Part shown: one piece after another, positions 6,535 to 10,985 of the stretch | Layout: every line of letters starts with the position of its first letter | Numbering within the stretch: position 1 is the stretch's first letter | NCBI GenBank assembly: GCA_018608735.1 | Contig: JABAYZ010000125.1 | Location: 1 to 10,985, forward strand | Source: Flavobacteriaceae bacterium | Lineage (GTDB): Bacteria > Bacteroidota > Bacteroidia > Flavobacteriales > Flavobacteriaceae | Length of the DNA stretch: 10,985 nt | Direction of reading: 5' to 3' | Made by a program: the position numbers and the translations under genes | Notes under the pieces: generated by a model | What the model saw: only the letters and a program-made list of their open reading frames with translations | The model's database searches: none | What the model was told of the DNA's origin: nothing

Positions 6535-8187
6535 TTAATTTTTCTTCATTAATAAATAATACAACACGAACGAAACAATAAATCCTGTAAACCAAGACAA
6601 GGAGTACAAAAAGTGTAAAGCAGGAACCCAATAACCGACTAAGGCCGTAGATACTCCAATAATTAGCGCTGTCATGGCTGCGTAGTTAAAACCTGACGTA
6701 TAGAAATACGCCCCCTTTTCTCTAAATAATTCGACTAATTCCAATTGCTTTTTACGAACCAAATAATAATCGGCAATTAATACTCCTAATACAGGACCTA
6801 ATAATCCACTAACAAAAATTAGAACTTCCGAAATTTCATTTAACAACCACCAAGGCATGATTAGAATGCCAATGATACCCGTTATTGTTCCACCTGTTTT
6901 AAAGCTAATGCGTTTGGGCCATAAATTTGAAAAGGCATTGGATGGCGCAATTACATTAGCAGCGATATTAGTACTTAATGTTGCTATAATCAGAAACACC
7001 TGAGCAATAATTACCACAACAGGATTTTTGAATTTTGCAATTAGTGAAACTGGATCCCAAGGTGCATCATCTGCTATTAAAATATCTTTAAAATTGATGA
7101 TGGCTGCACAGGTAACAAAAATGCCAACAAAAGAATATAGCATCATTGTCAATGGCAGTCCTATAAATTGTCCTGCAATTTGATCTTTTTGTGTAGCCGC
7201 ATATCGTGTAATATCGGCAATACTGATAGACATTGTAGCCCAGAAACCAACCATTGCCGTTAACCATAAAAGGTAACGCCATAGTTTATTTTTCGAACGT
7301 TCTGAAACTACATTAGCATTGACAACACTGGACACACTATTTTTATTTCTAAACTGAACTAGAATATTTTCATCTGAAGCAATAGGAATTGGGTTTGGTG
7401 TAACGGTTTGCCAGCTAGAATTTTTTTCTGAAATAATTTTATATTCAGATGCCTTTAAGGTTCCATCTTTATTTTTTAAAACATTTAAATTGAGAAAAAG
7501 ACTTCCGTTTTCTTCTGAAATGGTTGCAGCTGATTTTTCTAACTGAGTACTCTGATCTAACACCACGGAAAATCCTTCTGCTTTTTGATATCCCCAAAAA
7601 ATGAGAACAAGTCCCATAATGATTAAGAGCGGAGCAGTATAGGTTTCGAGCCATTTTATACTATCTGTTCCTTTCCAAATAAAGTACATGTTTATTAACC
7701 AGAATACTCCAAAACCAATAAATTTACCAGCAGATAGTCCTAACTCACCTGGTGCTCCTGTAATAGCATTAAAAATAGCATAAATAGCAAGTCCGCCTAT
7801 CCAGCTTTGAATACCAAACCAACCACAAGCGATTATTCCTCTAGCTACAGATGCTAAATGCACTCCTTTAGTACCAAATGCTGCTCTTCCTATTACTGGA
7901 AATGGAATACCATATTTCACACCGCTATGACCATTTAGCACCATGGGGAGTGTAATAATTAAATTCGCAAGACCAATTATGATAAGTGCTTCATACCAAT
8001 TCAGTCCCGTTTTTATCATATAGGATGCCAAAAGATATGTAGGAATGCAGACAGCCATACCTACCCATATAGCAGCTAAATGCCATTTACTCCAAGTCCG
8101 CTGACTGAGGGGAATAGGGGCTAGGTCTTCGCTGTAAAGCGATGATTTAGAAACATCTTCTTGTAATCCTACAATATCTTCACTCAT
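6535..8187 (-). CDS. NCS1-family nucleobase:cation symporter with an enlarged outward-facing loop
   Basis: This is an inner-membrane symporter of the nucleobase-cation-symport-1 family, expected to import uracil and/or thymine given its neighbours. About 12 membrane segments are visible. Family motifs include GWFGIQSWIGG at 122-132, where W123 and Q127 align with the Mhp1 substrate residues W117 and Q121. LTAMVGFWATMSISIADITRYA (split here at 309-330) holds W316, equivalent to Mhp1 W220. N407 in LSTNIAAN is the likely counterpart of the Mhp1 TM8 asparagine. At 550 residues it is longer than typical bacterial NCS1 proteins because of an insertion at about 203-303 between TM5 and TM6, described as its own entry. 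Allantoin, hydantoin, cytosine or thiamine transport are alternatives within the family. The start ATG lies 4 bases after the aminotransferase stop; the stop is one base before the dihydropyrimidinase ATG. Confidence 0.9.
   Translation of the reverse strand: MSEDIVGLQEDVSKSSLYSEDLAPIPLSQRTWSKWHLAAIWVGMAVCIPTYLLASYMIKTGLNWYEALIIIGLANLIITLPMVLNGHSGVKYGIPFPVIGRAAFGTKGVHLASVARGIIACGWFGIQSWIGGLAIYAIFNAITGAPGELGLSAGKFIGFGVFWLINMYFIWKGTDSIKWLETYTAPLLIIMGLVLIFWGYQKAEGFSVVLDQSTQLEKSAATISEENGSLFLNLNVLKNKDGTLKASEYKIISEKNSSWQTVTPNPIPIASDENILVQFRNKNSVSSVVNANVVSERSKNKLWRYLLWLTAMVGFWATMSISIADITRYAATQKDQIAGQFIGLPLTMMLYSFVGIFVTCAAIINFKDILIADDAPWDPVSLIAKFKNPVVVIIAQVFLIIATLSTNIAANVIAPSNAFSNLWPKRISFKTGGTITGIIGILIMPWWLLNEISEVLIFVSGLLGPVLGVLIADYYLVRKKQLELVELFREKGAYFYTSGFNYAAMTALIIGVSTALVGYWVPALHFLYSLSWFTGFIVSFVLYYLLMKKN
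7279..7581 (-). other. Insertion in the NCS1 transporter, TM5-TM6 loop (about residues 203-303)
   Basis: This is a hydrophilic stretch within the symporter, between the TM5 helix (about 182-199) and the TM6 helix (about 304-323). In the Mhp1 topology this loop faces outward and is short, so the extra segment would lie in the periplasm. It alternates polar and hydrophobic residues and looks beta-rich. Part of it (SEYKIISEKNSSWQ at 247-260, then ENILVQFRNKNSVSS at 273-287) resembles the rhythm of small Ig-like beta-sandwich domains in secreted Bacteroidota proteins. That fold assignment is weak. The reading frame stays open throughout with no stop or change in base composition that would suggest a sequencing error. 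Confidence 0.6.
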
Positions 8188-8191
8188 TTTT

Positions 8192-9523
8192 TTAAGTACA
8201 ATATTTGTCTGCTATTGCTATGGCTTGCGAAATAATTTCCAGACCTTCGTCCACCTCATCTCTTGTAACATTTAATGGTGGCGCGATGAAAATATAACTC
8301 CATCTTACAAAGGTGAACATCCCCAACTCCCTTATTTTTGCTGCCATTTTATTAGTGACTTCCATATCTGCAGGAGCTGCATTCCAAGGGGTTATAGGCT
8401 CCTTGGTTTTTCTATTCCTTACCAATTCTATACAGCCTAATAAGCCAGTATTTCTAAAATCTCCAATGGATGGATGCTTCTCTTTTAATTTTTCTACAGC
8501 TGATTCTATATACCGACCCATTTCAGCAGCCTTTTCAACCAATTCTTCCTCTTCTATAATCCGAATATTTTCCAATGCTGCCGCACATAATGTGGGGTGA
8601 GCAGAGTAGGTAAGGCCAATAGCCATAGGGTTATCATTAAAATAGGTCGCTATTTTATCGGTAACAATAACGCCTCCCAAGGGCAAATAACCTGAAGTAA
8701 GCCCTTTTGCCATACACATAATATCAGGTGTGACATTATGATTATCAATGCCAAACATTTTACCTGTTCGACCAAAACCGCTCATTACCTCATCATCAAT
8801 CATCATGATGCCATACTTGTCGCACAAGGCTCTTACCTTCTTTAAATAATTTGGAGGGTATTTGATACAGCCTGAAGATCCTGACTCCCCTTCAAATAAA
8901 ATAGCGGCAATATTATTGGGATTTTCAAACTCAATTACCCTTTCTAAATGTGCTAAAGCTCGCGCTCCACATTCTTCGATTGAATTCGAATTCCATGGAC
9001 AACGATATGCATAAGGATTTTCTACATGTACAACATTTGGCATAGTCTGACTATCTACAGGAAATCGTCGGGGATCTCCTCCTGCAGTGATAGCTCCATA
9101 AGTTGCCCCGTGATAAGATCTATAATGTGTAATAATCTTATGACGTCCGGTGAACATTCTAGCAATCTTAATAGCATTTTCAATAGCTTCTGCTCCTCCA
9201 AGTGTAAAGAATGTTTTGGTTAAGTTTCCTGGGGTGATTTCCGCCAGTTTTTTTCCTAGCTTACCCCGAATATCAGTTGCCATTCCAGGATATACGTAAC
9301 TTACTTCCTGCATCTGAGCTGCAACCGCTTTTGTGATGCGTTGGTTTCCGTGTCCTATATTCACATTCATTAATTGAGAAGAAAAATCAAGATATTTTTT
9401 TCCACCTCTATCATAAACATATGACCCGTTTGCATGACTTATATTTATAGGATTCAACCCCCCTTGTTTCACCCACGAAAAGAGCGTATAATTTAGATTG
9501 TTTTGTACTATTTGGTTATTCAT
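8192..9523 (-). CDS. Class III omega-aminotransferase, probable beta-alanine / 3-aminoisobutyrate aminotransferase
   Basis: This is a PLP-dependent fold-type I aminotransferase of 443 residues. In this setting it should move the amino group of beta-alanine or 3-aminoisobutyrate to pyruvate or 2-oxoglutarate, giving malonate semialdehyde or methylmalonate semialdehyde. K273 in MAKGLTSGYLPLGG is the Schiff-base lysine. D244 in DDEVMSGFGRTG contacts the pyridine nitrogen, GGAEAIENAIKIAR at 109-122 binds the cofactor phosphate, and YRSYHG at 134-139 stacks on PLP. In place of the EPxxGxxG seen in many class III enzymes it has EGESGSSG at 211-218. Alternatives include taurine:pyruvate and other omega-amino acid aminotransferases; the amino acceptor cannot be deduced. 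The gene starts 57 bases after the semialdehyde dehydrogenase and ends 4 bases before the transporter, fitting a step between ureidopropionase and the dehydrogenase. Confidence 0.88.
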   Translation of the reverse strand: MNNQIVQNNLNYTLFSWVKQGGLNPINISHANGSYVYDRGGKKYLDFSSQLMNVNIGHGNQRITKAVAAQMQEVSYVYPGMATDIRGKLGKKLAEITPGNLTKTFFTLGGAEAIENAIKIARMFTGRHKIITHYRSYHGATYGAITAGGDPRRFPVDSQTMPNVVHVENPYAYRCPWNSNSIEECGARALAHLERVIEFENPNNIAAILFEGESGSSGCIKYPPNYLKKVRALCDKYGIMMIDDEVMSGFGRTGKMFGIDNHNVTPDIMCMAKGLTSGYLPLGGVIVTDKIATYFNDNPMAIGLTYSAHPTLCAAALENIRIIEEEELVEKAAEMGRYIESAVEKLKEKHPSIGDFRNTGLLGCIELVRNRKTKEPITPWNAAPADMEVTNKMAAKIRELGMFTFVRWSYIFIAPPLNVTRDEVDEGLEIISQAIAIADKYCT

Positions 9524-9540
9524 TTCTACAAATAATTGCT

Positions 9541-9570
9541 TTTTTTAGACCTGTGTATTTCTCTAAAAAA
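9541..9570. repeat. Short inverted repeat between mmsA and the aminotransferase gene
   Basis: In the largest intergenic gap (9524-9580), TTTTTTAGA at 9541-9549 is matched by its perfect reverse complement TCTAAAAAA at 9562-9570, with a 12-base loop. The stem is almost all A/T, so any RNA hairpin would be weak, and there is no GC-rich stem of a classical terminator. It could be a minor transcript-processing or attenuation signal, or chance in an A/T-rich gap. I find no clear Bacteroidota -33/-7 promoter (TTG ... TAnnTTTG) in this gap. Confidence 0.3.
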
Positions 9571-9580
9571 TTATATTGAT

Positions 9581-10985
9581 TTAGCTCATCCAGTTCGTTT
9601 GGGCTTCTGGGTTCCATTTGGTAGTTGTCTTTTTGTTTTGCGTCCAGAACTCTATAGAGCTTCGCCCAGTGATATCACACACACCAAATTTTGACTCATT
9701 CCAGCCTCCAAAAGAGAAAGGTTCTCTTGGCACAGGAACTCCTATGTTAACACCAATCATGCCTGCACTGGCACGTTGTATTACCTGTTTTGCTAAACCA
9801 CCACTTCGTGTAAACACCGCTGCCGCATTACCATAATTAGAGCCATTTTCAATAGCTATCGCTTCATCTAAATCTTTAGCTCTTATTATTGATATAACAG
9901 GTCCAAAAATTTCTTCCTTAGCAACCGACATCTCTGGGGTAACATGATCAATAATGGTGGGGCCTACATAGTAGCCACCTTCTTTTCCTTTGACGGTTAC
10001 ATTTCGCCCATCTAATATTATTTTTGCTCCATCATTTTCTGCTTGCGCTATATATTCTTCTATACGTTTTTTTGCTTCAGACGAGATAACAGACCCCAAA
10101 GTATCACCAGGGACTAATTTTTTCGCATCTTCTACCATTCTATCAATGATGTGCTGAATATTATCTACCCCAACCATTACAGAAGCTGCCATACAACGTT
10201 GACCAGCACAACCTGACATAGATGCCACTACATTTGATGCTGTCATTTTGGGATTTGCATCTGGAAGAACTAACAAATGATTCTTAGCTCCGCCCAATGC
10301 TACACAACGTTTTAAATTTGAGGTGGCTCTTTTATATACAATTTTAGCCACCTTGGTGGATCCTACAAACGAAACTGCTTTTATTTCTGGGTGGTCACAA
10401 ATAGCCTCTACAACTTCTTTACCTCCGTTAACAATATTAAATACCCCATCAGGAAGCCCTGCTTCTTTTAATAACTCGCCCATTCTAACTGCACTCAACG
10501 GAACAAGTTCTGAAGGCTTCATAATCATTGTGTTTCCTAAAACCAATGCATTAGGCATTGACCAATGCGGAACCATGTTAGGAAAGTTGAACGGGTTGAT
10601 TGAAGCTACAACACCCAACGGTTTGCGTTCTACTTTACACTCTACCCCTTTGCTTACTTCTTGCACTTCGTTTACAATTATCTGTGGCATGGAAACCGCA
10701 AACTCACATAACTCTATACTTTTCTCTATTTCTGCTTTTGCCTCTCCATAGGTTTTACCGTTCTCCAGTTGAATCAATTTTGATAACTCATCTATGTTTT
10801 TTTCTAAAAGCCTACGGTACTTAAAGAAGACTTGAACACGTTCTTTTAATGTTTTTGAAGACCACTCCTGAAACGCTTGTTTTGCTGCGTTTACCGCTGC
10901 ATCAATTTCTCGCGATTTTGACAATGGTAGTGAAGAAATTTTAGTCCCATCTATTGGACTAAAAACATCTAATCTAAGTTGATTG
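9581..10985 (-). CDS. mmsA: CoA-acylating methylmalonate-semialdehyde dehydrogenase, 5' end beyond the window
   Basis: This enzyme oxidises malonate semialdehyde or methylmalonate semialdehyde with NAD+ and CoA, releasing CO2 and giving acetyl-CoA or propionyl-CoA, the last step of uracil and thymine breakdown. Counting from the TTG at 10922-10924, SINPFNFPNMVPHW is at 108-121 and SFVGST at 185-190 lies in the cofactor region. The catalytic cysteine is C244 in GQRCMAAS. N215 in GGAKNHLLVLPDAN stands where hydrolytic aldehyde dehydrogenases have the general-base glutamate, a hallmark of the CoA-dependent subfamily. FSFGGWNESKFG near 403-414 completes the pattern. The frame stays open upstream of 10924 to the window edge, coding VFSPIDGTKISSLPL, which matches the normal N-terminal region, so the true start is outside and the TTG is not it. 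Homologous IolA enzymes act in inositol breakdown, but the neighbours favour the pyrimidine role. Confidence 0.94.
   Translation of the reverse strand, partial: NQLRLDVFSPIDGTKISSLPLSKSREIDAAVNAAKQAFQEWSSKTLKERVQVFFKYRRLLEKNIDELSKLIQLENGKTYGEAKAEIEKSIELCEFAVSMPQIIVNEVQEVSKGVECKVERKPLGVVASINPFNFPNMVPHWSMPNALVLGNTMIMKPSELVPLSAVRMGELLKEAGLPDGVFNIVNGGKEVVEAICDHPEIKAVSFVGSTKVAKIVYKRATSNLKRCVALGGAKNHLLVLPDANPKMTASNVVASMSGCAGQRCMAASVMVGVDNIQHIIDRMVEDAKKLVPGDTLGSVISSEAKKRIEEYIAQAENDGAKIILDGRNVTVKGKEGGYYVGPTIIDHVTPEMSVAKEEIFGPVISIIRAKDLDEAIAIENGSNYGNAAAVFTRSGGLAKQVIQRASAGMIGVNIGVPVPREPFSFGGWNESKFGVCDITGRSSIEFWTQNKKTTTKWNPEAQTNWMS

Larger units (their letters stand above)
1..10985 (-). other. Probable single operon for reductive pyrimidine and nucleoside catabolism
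   Basis: Nine consecutive genes share the minus strand, with gaps of 57, 4, 1, 32, 32, 9, 1 and 17 bases in transcription order. No opposing gene and no strong terminator interrupts them. The encoded activities cover import of nucleobase, ring reduction, ring opening, decarbamoylation, transamination and oxidative acylation to CoA. Nucleoside import and pentose-phosphate isomerisation follow. The promoter should lie to the right of the window and the end to the left. That all nine form one transcript is inferred from spacing and function. Confidence 0.8.

Noticed and set aside
8313..8600. Plus-strand open frame of 95 codons
   Set aside because: It is antisense to the aminotransferase C-terminal domain and has no family features or separate promoter.
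10323..10751. Plus-strand open frame of 142 codons
   Set aside because: It lies wholly antisense to the well-conserved mmsA gene, has no recognisable motifs, and the opposite strand has clear aldehyde dehydrogenase signatures throughout.
10922..10924. TTG as start codon of mmsA
   Set aside because: The frame is open upstream and the upstream residues match the family N-terminal region, so translation begins outside the window.
1..10985. Mobile element, CRISPR array, tRNA or rRNA genes
   Set aside because: The window is almost wholly filled by nine coherent metabolic genes; no repeats of the right size, no transposase or integrase, and no RNA gene signatures are seen.

Overview
This AT-rich window comes from a member of the Bacteroidota, most likely a flavobacterium. 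Start codons are preceded by A/T-rich leaders without recognisable Shine-Dalgarno sequences, which is usual in that phylum, and the protein sequences read as flavobacterial. That placement rests on sequence style and recall, not on a database search.

All nine genes lie on the minus strand, so transcription runs from the right edge to the left edge. In transcription order they are: methylmalonate-semialdehyde dehydrogenase (9581-10985, 5' end outside the window), class III omega-aminotransferase (8192-9523), NCS1 nucleobase symporter (6535-8187), dihydropyrimidinase (5148-6533), beta-ureidopropionase (4249-5115), dihydropyrimidine dehydrogenase subunits PreT (2891-4216) and PreA (1547-2881), CNT-family nucleoside transporter (151-1545), and the first 44 codons of phosphopentomutase deoB (1-133). 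Gaps between genes are 1 to 57 bases, so this looks like one operon with both ends outside the window.

Together the genes make a complete reductive pyrimidine catabolic route. The NCS1 protein would import uracil or thymine. PreT/PreA reduces the ring and dihydropyrimidinase opens it. Beta-ureidopropionase releases CO2 and ammonia to give beta-alanine or 3-aminoisobutyrate. The aminotransferase then makes malonate semialdehyde or methylmalonate semialdehyde, and the dehydrogenase yields acetyl-CoA or propionyl-CoA. The last two genes add nucleoside uptake and isomerisation of pentose-1-phosphate to pentose-5-phosphate, so the operon probably handles both halves of a pyrimidine nucleoside. No nucleoside phosphorylase or regulator is visible here.

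The enzymes keep nearly all expected catalytic residues, and I see no frameshift, mobile element, RNA gene or CRISPR array. No gene-free stretch exceeds 57 bases. I do not see an undescribed system. The least ordinary item is a roughly 100-residue insertion in an outward-facing loop of the NCS1 transporter.
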